Below are positions 12,118-21,356 of a stretch of DNA of 43,644 bases, piece by piece. The notes beneath the pieces are model-generated. The model saw only the letters and a list, made by a program, of their open reading frames with translations, had not been told where the DNA came from and made no database searches. A program made the translations under genes and the position numbers. Source of the DNA: Methylothermaceae bacterium (lineage in GTDB: Bacteria; Pseudomonadota; Gammaproteobacteria; Methylococcales; Methylothermaceae); NCBI GenBank assembly GCA_026984375.1, contig JALSSF010000151.1:1-43644 (forward strand), written 5' to 3'. The first letter of the stretch is position 1. Each line of letters opens with the position of its first letter.

Positions 12118-13118
12118 AGCGGTGGTGGCTGGTCATGTTGGGCCTGGGCCTGCTTCTCTTCGGCGGTGCCGGTTGGTTCTGGCACCAGTATCGCCAGGCT
12201 CTGGTGCGTCCCTTGGACCTGGATGCCCCGGTGACCTTCGAGATCAAACGGGGGGAGTCGCTCACCACCGTGGCGCGGCGGTTGCAGCGTCAGGGGATTC
12301 TGCCGCAGCCGCGCTGGCTGTTGTTATGGGCCTTGGAGCGGGGGGTATCCGCCGACATCCGGGCGGGGGAATACCGGTTGCGCCCCGGCATGACGCCCAA
12401 GTCCCTGCTCACCCTGTTTCTGTCAGGCAAGGTGGCCCAACACCGCATCACCCTGGTGGAAGGCTGGACGGTGAAACAAGTCCTGGCGGCCCTGGCGGCG
12501 GAGCCGGCCCTGAAACACACCCTCGAAAACGTTCCGTTGGCGGATTTGCTGTCGGTTCTCCAGTTGCCCCCGGGTCATCCGGAAGGCCGTTTCTTTCCGG
12601 ACACCTATTTCTTCGTCCGCGGTGCCAGCGATCGTGAAATTCTGCGCCGGGCCTACCGCCGCATGGAACGGGTCCTCGGGGAGGAGTGGCGCGACCGGGC
12701 CGCCGACCTGCCCCTGAAGACGCCTTATCAGGCGTTGATTCTGGCCTCCATCGTGGAGAAGGAAACCGGTCGCCGCGAGGAGCAGGCCGAGATCGCCGGT
12801 GTCTTCATCCGGCGCCTGCGCAAGGGGATGAAACTGCAGTCGGACCCGACGGTCATCTATGGCATGGGCGACGCCTTCGACGGTGACATCCGACGCCGGG
12901 ACCTGCGCGCCGACACGCCGTACAACACCTATGTGCATCCGGGATTGCCGCCGACCCCGATCGCCCTGCCGGGGCGGAGCGCCATTCACGCCGTGCTGCA
13001 TCCGGCGGACGGTGACGCCCTGTACTTCGTTTCCCGGGGTGACGGCAGTCACCAGTTTTCCGCCACCCTGAAGGAACACAATCGCGCCGTGGCCCGCTAT
13101 CAACTGGGGAAACGATGA
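12114..13118 (+). CDS. mltG: Endolytic murein transglycosylase MltG (GTG start)
   Basis: N-terminal TM; LILASIVEKETGRREEQAEIAGVFIRRLRKGMKLQSDPTVIYG; SPYNTY-like TPYNTYVHPGLPPTPIALPG. Confidence 0.95.
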   Translation: MKRWWLVMLGLGLLLFGGAGWFWHQYRQALVRPLDLDAPVTFEIKRGESLTTVARRLQRQGILPQPRWLLLWALERGVSADIRAGEYRLRPGMTPKSLLTLFLSGKVAQHRITLVEGWTVKQVLAALAAEPALKHTLENVPLADLLSVLQLPPGHPEGRFFPDTYFFVRGASDREILRRAYRRMERVLGEEWRDRAADLPLKTPYQALILASIVEKETGRREEQAEIAGVFIRRLRKGMKLQSDPTVIYGMGDAFDGDIRRRDLRADTPYNTYVHPGLPPTPIALPGRSAIHAVLHPADGDALYFVSRGDGSHQFSATLKEHNRAVARYQLGKR

Positions 13119-13744
13119 AGCGGGGCTGTTTCTTGACCCTGGAAGGCGGGGAGGGGGTCGGCAAAACCACCAATTTGGCGTTCATCGACGATTTCCTCCG
13201 ACGCCGCGGGATCGAGGTGGTGGTCACCCGGGAGCCCGGAGGGGTGCCGGTGGCGGAAAAGCTGCGGGAATTGATCCTCGATGAAACCGGTCTGCTGCCG
13301 GAGGCGGAGCTGCTGTTGATTTTCGCCGGCCGCGTCCATCACGTGCGCGACAAGATCCTCCCCGCCCTGGAGCGGGGGCAGTGGGTGGTGAGCGACCGCT
13401 TCGTCGACGCCAGTTACGCCTATCAGGGTGGTGGCCGGGGACTGTCCTGGCGGCGCATCGAATATCTGGAAGACTGGCTGGTGGCCGGTTGCCGTCCGGA
13501 TCTGACCTTTTTGTTCGATGCCCCGGTGGAAATCGGTCTGGGACGGGCCCGGGCCCGCGGCGATATCAACCGTTTCGAGGAGGAGACGGTCGCCTTTCTG
13601 GAGCGGGTGCGTCAGGCCTATCTGGAGCGTTGGCGCCGGGAACCCGGGCGTATCTGCCGCATCGACGCCAGCCGTCCCCTGGCCGAGGTTCAAGAAGCCA
13701 TCGCGGCCCGCCTGAGCCGATTGGTGGAAACGTGGCGGAAGTGA
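13115..13744 (+). CDS. tmk: Thymidylate kinase
   Basis: CFLTLEGGEGVGKTTNLAFI (P-loop); VVTREPGGVPVAEKLRELIL; VVSDRFVDASYAYQGGGRGL. Confidence 0.96.
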   Translation: MKRGCFLTLEGGEGVGKTTNLAFIDDFLRRRGIEVVVTREPGGVPVAEKLRELILDETGLLPEAELLLIFAGRVHHVRDKILPALERGQWVVSDRFVDASYAYQGGGRGLSWRRIEYLEDWLVAGCRPDLTFLFDAPVEIGLGRARARGDINRFEEETVAFLERVRQAYLERWRREPGRICRIDASRPLAEVQEAIAARLSRLVETWRK

Positions 13745-14697
13745 ACTGTTTCTGGCACGCCCCGGTGTGGCGCCGGCTGGAGGCCTACCTGAGCCAGGAC
13801 CGTCTGCCCCACGCCCTGCTGCTTCAGGGACCCGCCGGGATCGGTAAACGCCGCCTGGCCCTGACGCTGGCCCGACGCATCCTGTGCGAGGATGGCCGTG
13901 CCTGCGGCCGGTGCCCGGCCTGTCGATTGCTGGCCGGCGGCAACCATCCGGATCTTTTGACCCTGGCGCCCGAGCCGGGGCGGCCGCTGACGGTCGACCG
14001 GATCCGGGAATTGATCGAGACCCTGACCCTGACGCCCCAGTACGGCCGCGGCCGCGTCGTGGTCCTGGAAGCGGCCGACCGCATGAATCCGGCCGCCGCC
14101 AACGCCTTTCTCAAGACCCTGGAAGAACCGGCGCCCGACACGGTCATCCTGTTGCTGTGCGAGCAGGTGTCCCGTCTGCCGGCCACGATCGTGAGCCGGT
14201 GCCAGCGTCTCCCTTTGATCCCGCCGCCCCGGCAAGAGGCCGAAAAATGGCTGGTCGCCCAGGGTTTTCCCGCGCCGCAGGCCGGACTGGCCCTGGCTCT
14301 CAACGGTGGGGCGCCGCTGGCCGCCAAGGCTTGGCTCGAAGGCGACGAGCCTGAGCGTCGCCGACGGTTCCTGGAGACGCTGGAAGCGTTGCTGTCCGGG
14401 CGGCGGGATCCGGTGGTGCTGGCAGGGGAGTGGCAGACGGAGGTGCCGGAGCGTCTGAGCGTCTGGCTGCTCACCGTCGTCGCCGATCTGGTCCGCCTGG
14501 GACACGGCGCCGGCCAGGGTCTGGTCAACGTCGATTGCCGGGAGCGGTTGCAGGATTGGGCGGAAAAGCTAGACTTAAACCAGGTGTTCGGGGTCTGGGA
14601 GCGGTTGCTGAGCTGGCGCCGGGAGTTGCAGAGCCCGCTGAATCAGACCCTGGTGCTGGAATCGCTGTTTTTGGAAATTCATCGACTCAGGCCATGA
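13732..14697 (+). CDS. holB: DNA polymerase III subunit delta' (GTG start; 13732 or 13741)
   Basis: LPHALLLQGPAGIGKRRLALTLARRILCE; CGRCPACRLLAGGNHPDL; AANAFLKTLEEPAPDTVILLL. Confidence 0.92.
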   Translation: MAEVNCFWHAPVWRRLEAYLSQDRLPHALLLQGPAGIGKRRLALTLARRILCEDGRACGRCPACRLLAGGNHPDLLTLAPEPGRPLTVDRIRELIETLTLTPQYGRGRVVVLEAADRMNPAAANAFLKTLEEPAPDTVILLLCEQVSRLPATIVSRCQRLPLIPPPRQEAEKWLVAQGFPAPQAGLALALNGGAPLAAKAWLEGDEPERRRRFLETLEALLSGRRDPVVLAGEWQTEVPERLSVWLLTVVADLVRLGHGAGQGLVNVDCRERLQDWAEKLDLNQVFGVWERLLSWRRELQSPLNQTLVLESLFLEIHRLRP

Positions 14698-15044
14698 GCA
14701 AGCCCAAAGCGAAACAGGGGATTCTCTCCCTGACCATCAAGGACAAAAGCGCCCTCTATGCGGCCTACATGTCGTTTCTGCCCAACGGGGGATTGTTCAT
14801 CCCCACCAGCCGTGAGTATCAGCTCGGGGACGAAGTCTTCATGTTGCTCAGTCTGTTGGACGAGCCGGAACGGATTCCGGTGGCGGGGCGGATCGTCTGG
14901 ATCACTCCCAAGGGGGCGGAAGGCTATCGCAGCGCCGGTGTCGGGGTCCAGTTCAGCGACGAGGACAAAGGCAGGACCCGGAGCAAGATCGAGACCCATC
15001 TGGCGGGAAAGTTGCAATCGGAGCGCCCGACCCATACCATGTAG
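14694..15044 (+). CDS. PilZ domain protein
   Basis: ILSLTIKDKSALYAAYMSFLPNGGLFIPTSREYQLGDEVFMLLSLLDEPERIPVAGRIVWITPKGA...GVGVQFSDED; between holB and tatD. Confidence 0.9.
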   Translation: MSKPKAKQGILSLTIKDKSALYAAYMSFLPNGGLFIPTSREYQLGDEVFMLLSLLDEPERIPVAGRIVWITPKGAEGYRSAGVGVQFSDEDKGRTRSKIETHLAGKLQSERPTHTM

Positions 15045-15074
15045 CGCCTCTTCCGACGTCCAGGGTTCCGCCCG

Positions 15075-15863
15075 ATGCTGATCGATTCCCATTGTCATCT
15101 CGACCGTCTCGACCTCAAGCCCTTCGACGGTGATTTCGACCGTTTCATGGAACGGGCCCGTGAGGAGGGGGTGGGCCACATGCTGTGTGTGGGCATCAAT
15201 CTGCCGACTTTCCCGCGCATGGCCGAACTGGCGGCCCGCTATCCGGGGGAAATCTCCGTGTCCGTCGGCGAGCATCCCAACGACAGCAAAGGCGTCCCCC
15301 TCGATGTGGACCGCCTGCTCGAATACGGCCGACTGGATCGGGTGGTGGCCATCGGCGAGACCGGGCTCGACTATTACCGCAGCGAAGGGGATCTGACCTG
15401 GCAGCAGGAGCGCTTCCGCCAGCACATCCGGGTGGCCAAGATCCTGAACAAGCCTCTCATCGTCCACAGCCGCGCCGCCAGGGAGGACACCCTGCGGATC
15501 TGGCGGGAGGAGCGGGCCTTCGAGGTCGGCGGGGTGCTCCACTGCTTCGCCGAGGACTGGGACATGGCCCGCCGGGCGCTGGACGCCAATCTCTACGTTT
15601 CCTTCTCCGGTATCGTCACCTTCAAAAACGCCCAGGCCATTCAGGAAGTGGCGCGGAAGGTGCCGGAAGACCGTTTTCTGATCGAGACCGATTCACCCTA
15701 TCTCGCCCCGGTGCCCTACCGGGGCAAGCCCAATTATCCCTTTTACGTGGGCAAGGTGGCCGAGAAGATCGCCGAACTGCGCGGCGTTCCCTTCGAAAGG
15801 GTCGCAGAGCGGACCTGTACCAATTTCCGCCGCCTGTTCACCCGGGCCCCAGTCCCTGCCTGA
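15075..15863 (+). CDS. TatD family metal-dependent hydrolase (YcfH-like)
   Basis: MLIDSHCHLDRLDL; AIGETGLDYYR; KPLIVHSRAAREDTLRI; FLIETDSPYLAPVPYRGKPN. Confidence 0.95.
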   Translation: MLIDSHCHLDRLDLKPFDGDFDRFMERAREEGVGHMLCVGINLPTFPRMAELAARYPGEISVSVGEHPNDSKGVPLDVDRLLEYGRLDRVVAIGETGLDYYRSEGDLTWQQERFRQHIRVAKILNKPLIVHSRAAREDTLRIWREERAFEVGGVLHCFAEDWDMARRALDANLYVSFSGIVTFKNAQAIQEVARKVPEDRFLIETDSPYLAPVPYRGKPNYPFYVGKVAEKIAELRGVPFERVAERTCTNFRRLFTRAPVPA

Positions 15864-16965
15864 CCCGATCCAGGGCACGGTCGAGGGTTTCCAGGTCGTT
15901 GTGGAAGTGGGGGGAGAAGCGGATTCCTCCGCCGCGCAGGGCGCAGATCACCTGATGCTGGCGTAGAAACTGGAACAGCCGTGGGGCCTCCCCGGCCTTG
16001 GGGGCGAAGGTCACGATGCCGGCATGACGGTCCGGCGGCGTGATCAGCCGCAGCCGCTCGTCCCATTGGATGCGCTCGATCAGATACGCGGCCCGCTCCA
16101 GCACCTGGGTTTCGATGTCGGCCAGGCCGGTTTCCAGCAGCAGCCCCAGGCTGGCGTCGAGGCCGAAGATGCCGAGGAAATTGGGACTGCCGCATTCGAA
16201 ACGGCGGGCGCTTCGGGCCGGCTGCCAGTCGCGGCGGTCGTAGTCGCCGGCGTGTTCCACCATGTGCCAGCCGTATTCCAGCAGTCGGAGGCGGTCGCGG
16301 GCCGCCGGCGTGGTGTAGAACAGGCCCAGCCCTTCCGGAGCCAGCAGCCATTTGTGGCCGTCGGCCATGACGAAGTCGGCCTGCCATGCCTGGACGTCGG
16401 CCTGCAGGGCCCCCAGGCTCTGGATGGCGTCGACGCAGAACAGGATGTGACGGCGGCGGCAGAAGTCGCCGATCCGTTCCAGATCCATGCGGCGGCCGCT
16501 GGCGTACTGCACCGAGCTGACGGTGACGAGACGAGTGCGGCGGTCCACCAGGGCGAACAGGGCTTCTTCGGGGGATTCGGCCGACGCCGTGTCCGCCTGC
16601 CGCACTTCCACGCCGCGATCCCGTAAGGCCTCCCAGGGGATGCGGTTGGAGGGGAATTCCTCGTTGCTGGTGACGACGTTGTCGCCGTCTCGCCATTCCA
16701 GACCCTGAGCGACGAAGGACAATGCCTCGGAGGTGTTTTTCACCAGAGCGATGTCCTCGGTCGAGGGGGCGTTGAGCAGGCAGCGGATCCGTTCACGCAG
16801 GCGACCTTCCACCGTGAGCCAGTCCGGATAGTCGGCCGCCCCCCTGCGGCTGTTGGTTTCGGCGAAGCGGGTCACCGCCGCCTTGGTGCAGCGGGGCCAG
16901 GGCCCGACCCCGGCATGGTTGAGATAGATCAGCTCCGGTTCCAGTTCGAAGGCGGGGTGACTCAC
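15838..16965 (-). CDS. Aminotransferase class V-fold PLP-dependent enzyme (GTG start)
   Basis: YLNHAGVGPWPRCT; LVTVSSVQYASGRRMDL; ILFCVDAIQSLGALQ; DFVMADGHKWLLAPEGLGLFYT (PLP-Lys motif). Confidence 0.88.
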   Translation of the reverse strand: MSHPAFELEPELIYLNHAGVGPWPRCTKAAVTRFAETNSRRGAADYPDWLTVEGRLRERIRCLLNAPSTEDIALVKNTSEALSFVAQGLEWRDGDNVVTSNEEFPSNRIPWEALRDRGVEVRQADTASAESPEEALFALVDRRTRLVTVSSVQYASGRRMDLERIGDFCRRRHILFCVDAIQSLGALQADVQAWQADFVMADGHKWLLAPEGLGLFYTTPAARDRLRLLEYGWHMVEHAGDYDRRDWQPARSARRFECGSPNFLGIFGLDASLGLLLETGLADIETQVLERAAYLIERIQWDERLRLITPPDRHAGIVTFAPKAGEAPRLFQFLRQHQVICALRGGGIRFSPHFHNDLETLDRALDRVRQGLGPG

Positions 16966-18461
16966 AGCAACCCCCTGCCGGGATGGCGATGGTTGCCGGT
17001 GCGCCACGGGCGGCTGGCGAGAAACACGGCCAACGCCAGATTGATCAGTAGCCAGTCACGGCCGATCAGGATCAGAGCGGTCCAGGAGTAGCCGCCGTAG
17101 GGCTGGGTGATGTCCTGATACAGGTCACCGGCCAGGATCACCAGCAACACCAGCGGCACGAATCCTTTGATGAGCAGGTCCCAGATCTTGCCCAGGCGGA
17201 TGGGAGAGATCCGGTTCACGTGGCGGCGCAGCATGGGCAGGTCGAAGAACCAGCCGATGACGACGCACTCCAGCACCCCCACCAGCACCAGGCCGTAGTG
17301 GGTGAGGAAATGATCGACGATGTCCAGCCACAGCAATCCTGCCCGGGTGGCGAAAACGATCGAACCCAGGAACCCCAGCACGCACACCCCCGTGACCAAC
17401 GGCCCCCGGGCGGTGCCGAACTTGTCCACCACCGCCGATACGAAGGCCTCGATGATGGAAACCGCCGACGACAGGCCGGCGACCACCAGGCAAAGGAAAA
17501 ACACCGCCCCGAACAGATTGCCGCCCGGCATCAGGGACATGGCCTTGGGATAGGCGACGAAGGCCAGGCCGATGCTCTTGCTCACCACCTCCGCCAGTGG
17601 CTTGCCCTCCGCGGTGGCCATGAAGCCGAGGACGGCGAACACGGCGATGCCGGCGAACAGGGAATAACCGCAGTTGATGAAGGCGGTCAGCAGGGCGTTG
17701 CCGGTGATGTCGGCCCGGTCCGGCAGATAACTGGCGTAGGCGATCATGATGCCGAAGCCGAGGCTGAGGGTGAAAAAGATCTGACTGTAGGCGTCGATCC
17801 AGACTTTGGGGTCGGACAGCCTGGTGAAATCGGGGGTGACGTAGGCTTTCAGGCCGGTCGTGGCCCCGTCGAGGGTCAAAGACCAGAACACCAGGATGGC
17901 GGTCAGCAGCAGCAGGGTGGGCATGAGGATTTTGTTGGCCAGTTCGATGCCCCGCTGCACCCCGCGATAGACGATCCACCAGCTCAGGCCCCAGACCGCG
18001 ACGAGGCCGTAGAGGATCGGGGTGCGCACTTCCCCCAGCTCGGCGGGCGAGGCGGAGATCTGCAGGAAGCGTTTGAAGAAAAAGGTGTTGGGATCGTCGC
18101 CCCAGGCCAGGCGAAAGGCGTAGAAAAAATAATCCAGGCACCAGGCGATCACCGCGCTGTAGTACAGCATGATCCCGAACAGGACGAAGCACACCGGCCA
18201 CCAGCCCAGCCATTCCCAGCGGCGGCTGATTTTGGCGTAGGCCAGGGGAGCCGAACCGATCCGCTCGTGACCCAGGGCGTATTCCAGGATCAGCAACGGA
18301 ATGCCGGCCGTGAACAGGGCGACCAGATAGGGAATCAGGAAGGCGCCGCCGCCGTGTTCGTAGGCCAGGTAGCTGAAGCGCCAGATGTTGCCCAGGCCGA
18401 TGGCCGAACCCACCGCGGCCATCAGAAATCCCCATTCGCTTTTCCACTGTTCCCGTGCCAT
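16962..18461 (-). CDS. Neurotransmitter:sodium symporter (NSS/SNF) family transporter
   Basis: EQWKSEWGFLMAAVGSAIGLGNIWRFSYLAYEHGGGAFLIPYLVAL; polytopic. Confidence 0.93.
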   Translation of the reverse strand: MAREQWKSEWGFLMAAVGSAIGLGNIWRFSYLAYEHGGGAFLIPYLVALFTAGIPLLILEYALGHERIGSAPLAYAKISRRWEWLGWWPVCFVLFGIMLYYSAVIAWCLDYFFYAFRLAWGDDPNTFFFKRFLQISASPAELGEVRTPILYGLVAVWGLSWWIVYRGVQRGIELANKILMPTLLLLTAILVFWSLTLDGATTGLKAYVTPDFTRLSDPKVWIDAYSQIFFTLSLGFGIMIAYASYLPDRADITGNALLTAFINCGYSLFAGIAVFAVLGFMATAEGKPLAEVVSKSIGLAFVAYPKAMSLMPGGNLFGAVFFLCLVVAGLSSAVSIIEAFVSAVVDKFGTARGPLVTGVCVLGFLGSIVFATRAGLLWLDIVDHFLTHYGLVLVGVLECVVIGWFFDLPMLRRHVNRISPIRLGKIWDLLIKGFVPLVLLVILAGDLYQDITQPYGGYSWTALILIGRDWLLINLALAVFLASRPWRTGNHRHPGRGLL

Positions 18462-18526
18462 GCCGCTCCCCGTCGCTGACTCGAAAAAGGGAACTTTACG
18501 GGAAAACCTTGAGACCGATCAAGCGG

Positions 18527-18555
18527 TTGACTTGCCTCGGAGGCAGGCGTAAATT
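18527..18555 (+). promoter_or_regulatory. Candidate sigma70 promoter with palindrome in the spacer
   Basis: TTGACT (18527-18532), 17-nt spacer, TAAATT (18550-18555); spacer holds TGCCTCGGAGGCA (18533-18545). Confidence 0.5.
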
Positions 18556-18588
18556 GCCAGTGTCGACCTTTCCCCGAGGGTGAAACCG

Positions 18589-18816
18589 ATGCACGAGTTC
18601 TTCCAGGCCTTCAATGCGTATGCCGCCACCCATCCCGAGGTGCTCAAGGTGATGCACGTGTTGTTCTGGGTGCGCTGGTGGTTTTTCATGGGACTGATCG
18701 GGATCTTCCTGTACCTGATGTGGGCCGACCGGCGCCGCTACCTGGCGGAACAACGCCGCAAGGATATGATCCTGGGGCGGGTGAAAGTGCCGGATCAGGA
18801 CCGCTTCGCCGCTTGA
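18589..18816 (+). CDS. Small single-TM protein of unknown function (75 aa)
   Basis: ATG at 18589; MHEFFQAFNAYAATHPEVLKVMHVLFWVRWWFFMGLIGIFLYLMWADRRRYLAEQRRK. Confidence 0.65.
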   Translation: MHEFFQAFNAYAATHPEVLKVMHVLFWVRWWFFMGLIGIFLYLMWADRRRYLAEQRRKDMILGRVKVPDQDRFAA

Positions 18817-18839
18817 ATTCTTTTTTGGAATCCCCATGA
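18812..18839 (+). promoter_or_regulatory. Candidate sigma32 heat-shock promoter for htpG
   Basis: CTTGAAT (18812-18818), 13-nt spacer, CCCCATGA (18832-18839); matches CTTGAAA-N(11-16)-CCCCATNT, ~60 nt upstream of htpG. Confidence 0.8.
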
Positions 18840-18843
18840 GAAA

Positions 18844-18871
18844 GACGGCCCGCAAGGGCCGTCGTCGTTTT
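18844..18871 (+). terminator. Terminator-like hairpin between the small TM protein and htpG
   Basis: GACGGCCC-GCAA-GGGCCGTC followed by GTCGTTTTC; may instead be an htpG 5'UTR hairpin. Confidence 0.5.
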
Positions 18872-18899
18872 CATCCTGGGAAATCAACTGTCCGGAGTC

Positions 18900-20789
18900 A
18901 TGAGCGATACGGTGCAGAATCGAGAAACCATCCATTTTCAGGCGGAAGCCAGGCAACTGCTGAATCTGATGATCCATTCCTTGTACAGCAACAAGGAGGT
19001 GTTTCTGCGCGAGCTGATTTCCAATGCGGCGGACGCGGCGGAAAAGCTGCGGTTTCAGGCGCTCGGCGACGAATCGCTGTACGAGGGCGACAGCGAGCTC
19101 AAGATCTGGATTGAGGTGGACCGGAACGCCCGTACCCTCACGGTGCGTGACAACGGGATCGGCATGACCCGCCGGGAAGTGATCGACAACATCGGGACCA
19201 TCGCCCGTTCCGGCACCCGGCAGTTTCTGGAACGGCTCGGCGGGGATCAGGCCAAGGCCAGCCAATTGATCGGCCAGTTCGGCGTCGGGTTTTATTCCGC
19301 TTTCATGGTCGCCGACCGGGTCACCCTGGAAACCCGTAAGGCCGGTGTGCCGGCGGAACAGGGAGTGCGCTGGGAGTCCAGCGGGGAGGGGGACTACACC
19401 ATCGCCGACCTGACCCTTCCCGCACGGGGAACCCGGGTCACTCTGCATCTGCGCGAGGGTGAGGAGGAATTCCTTGATCCGGTACGCCTGCGTCAGCTGA
19501 TCCGCAAGTTTTCCGATCATATTCCCATCCCCATCGTGATGCGGCGGGAAAGCGGGGAAGGGGAGGAAGTGGTCAATCGGGCGTCGGCCCTGTGGACCCG
19601 CCGCCGGGAGGAAATCCGGCCGGAGGACTACGAGGAATTCTACAAACACGTGGCCCATGATTTCGAGGGGCCGCTGGCCTGGGTCCACAGCCGGGTGGAG
19701 GGAAGCACCGAATACGTCCTCCTGCTCTACCTGCCCAAGCGGGCTCCTTTCGACCTGTGGGACCGGGAACCGCGCCACGGGGTCAAGCTCTACGTACGCC
19801 GGGTCTTCATCATGGAAGACCCCAAGCTGATGCCTCGTTATCTCCGCTTCGTCCGCGGTGTCGTCGATTCCGACGATCTGCCCCTCAACGTTTCCCGGGA
19901 GATCCTTCAGGAAAACCGCACCCTGGAGAAGATCCGGGCCGGTGCGGTCAAGAAGGTGCTGGGGCTGCTCGAGGACTTGGCCCGGAACGAGCCGGACAAA
20001 TACCGCACCTTCTGGGAGAACTTCGGCACCGTCCTCAAGGAGGGCGTCATCGAAGATCCCGCCAATCGCGAGCGCATCGCCAAACTGCTGCGCTTCGCCA
20101 CCACCCACGACGAGGCCGAAAGCCAGAACGTCTCACTGGCCGATTATCTGGCCCGGATGAAGGAAGGCCAGGAGAAGATCTATTACCTGGTGGCGGAAAA
20201 CTATCAGGCGGCCCGCAACAGTCCTCACCTGGAGGTTTTCCGCCGGAAGGGAATCGAGGTGATCCTGCTGTGGGAACCGGTGGACGAATGGCTGGTGACC
20301 CACCTGACCGAGTTCGCGGGTAAGCCGTTGCAGTCCGTCGCCAAAGGGGAGCTGGATCTGGGCAAGCTGACGGACGAAAACGAGGAAAAGGCTCGGGAAG
20401 TGGTGGCGCAGGCCTTCCAGGCCACCCTGGACAAGATCCGCAAGGCCCTGGCCGGCAAGGTGGCCGACGTCAAGCTCAGTCGACGCCTCACCGATTCGCC
20501 CGCCTGTCTGGTGCTCGACGCTTACGGCCTCAGCCGGCGTATGGAGAGCATCCTCAAAGCGTCGGGACAGCCGGTGCCGGGAGGCTCGAAACCGATTTTG
20601 GAAGTCAACCCCAAACATCCCCTGGTGGAACGGCTTCGGGATGAAAGTGATCCGAAACGGTTCGACGACGTGAGCCGACTGTTGTATGATCAAGCGGTGC
20701 TGGCCGAAGGTGGCCAGCTGGACGAGCCGGCCGAATTCGTGCGCCGGTTCAACACGCTATTACAAGAAGCACTGGGCGGCGCTCGCTGA
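18900..20789 (+). CDS. htpG: Molecular chaperone HtpG (Hsp90)
   Basis: HFQAEARQLLNLMIHSLYSNKEVFLRELISNAADAAEKLRF; DNGIGMTRREVIDNIGTIARSGT; GQFGVGFYSAFMVAD. Confidence 0.98.
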   Translation: MSDTVQNRETIHFQAEARQLLNLMIHSLYSNKEVFLRELISNAADAAEKLRFQALGDESLYEGDSELKIWIEVDRNARTLTVRDNGIGMTRREVIDNIGTIARSGTRQFLERLGGDQAKASQLIGQFGVGFYSAFMVADRVTLETRKAGVPAEQGVRWESSGEGDYTIADLTLPARGTRVTLHLREGEEEFLDPVRLRQLIRKFSDHIPIPIVMRRESGEGEEVVNRASALWTRRREEIRPEDYEEFYKHVAHDFEGPLAWVHSRVEGSTEYVLLLYLPKRAPFDLWDREPRHGVKLYVRRVFIMEDPKLMPRYLRFVRGVVDSDDLPLNVSREILQENRTLEKIRAGAVKKVLGLLEDLARNEPDKYRTFWENFGTVLKEGVIEDPANRERIAKLLRFATTHDEAESQNVSLADYLARMKEGQEKIYYLVAENYQAARNSPHLEVFRRKGIEVILLWEPVDEWLVTHLTEFAGKPLQSVAKGELDLGKLTDENEEKAREVVAQAFQATLDKIRKALAGKVADVKLSRRLTDSPACLVLDAYGLSRRMESILKASGQPVPGGSKPILEVNPKHPLVERLRDESDPKRFDDVSRLLYDQAVLAEGGQLDEPAEFVRRFNTLLQEALGGAR

Positions 20790-20818
20790 CCGCCGCCGCA
20801 ACGACGGAGGAGGTGACT

Positions 20819-21034
20819 ATGCTGAAATTGGAACCCAACGTGGGTCGCAAAGACCGATTGATTCGCATCATAGCCGGCGTCGTCATCGTCGGTCTCGGGC
20901 TCTATTTCAAGAGCTGGTGGGGCGTGATCGGTCTCGTTCCCATCGCGACGGCCGTGCTGCGCTGGTGCCCGGCCTACGCCCCCCTGAACATCGACACCCG
21001 GGAACCGGAGGAGAAGCAATCCAGCGCCAGCTAG
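20819..21034 (+). CDS. DUF2892-type small inner membrane protein (YgaP-like)
   Basis: LEPNVGRKDRLIRIIAGVVIVGLGLYFKSWWGVIGLVPIATAVLRWCPAYAPLNIDT; SD GGAGGAGG just upstream. Confidence 0.8.
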   Translation: MLKLEPNVGRKDRLIRIIAGVVIVGLGLYFKSWWGVIGLVPIATAVLRWCPAYAPLNIDTREPEEKQSSAS

Positions 21035-21049
21035 GATGACCACCACCCG

Positions 21050-21108
21050 GGGGCCGGGGAGGAGTTCCTGGCTTCTATCGAGAATCCGGGGCGAACCTCC
21101 CCGGCCCC
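21050..21108. repeat. Long inverted repeat (13-bp arms, 33-nt loop)
   Basis: GGGGCCGGGGAGG (21050-21062) is perfectly complementary to CCTCCCCGGCCCC (21096-21108). Confidence 0.7.
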
Positions 21109-21199
21109 TTAGTCGATGATCGGCCTCGACACCTATCAATTTGGGGTTCCGATCCCCTCCGAAAGAAGTGATCGGTGGTAAGCTGATCGGCAAAAAGAC

Positions 21200-21227
21200 T
21201 TGCATCAAGCGGCCACCGCGTTAAAAT
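21200..21227 (+). promoter_or_regulatory. Candidate sigma70 promoter for tRNA-Val
   Basis: TTGCAT (21200-21205), 16-nt spacer, TAAAAT (21222-21227), 12 nt before the tRNA 5' end. Confidence 0.5.
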
Positions 21228-21239
21228 AAACCACGCTTC

Positions 21240-21314
21240 AGGCGCGTAGCTCAGTGGGAGAGCGCTGCCTTCACACGGCAGAGGTCGGCAGTTCAATCCT
21301 GCCCGCGCCTACCA
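21240..21314 (+). tRNA. tRNA-Val (anticodon CAC), CCA encoded
   Basis: AGGCGCG-TA-GCTCAGTGGGAGAGC-G-CTGCC-TTCACAC-GGCAG-AGGTC-GGCAG-TTCAATC-CTGCC-CGCGCCT-A-CCA folds into a full cloverleaf. Confidence 0.93.
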
Positions 21315-21356
21315 TCCTTTCCCATTCCCCCATTCTCCCGCATCCAAGGCGAAACC

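Noticed and set aside
17220-18479. 419-aa plus-strand ORF
   Set aside because: Antisense to the NSS transporter; repetitive Q/G/H/D composition, no domain seen.
21143-21157. GGGGTTCCGATCCCC resembling a tRNA T-arm, possible tRNA remnant
   Set aside because: Only a 4-bp stem, no acceptor, D or anticodon arms nearby; likely chance.
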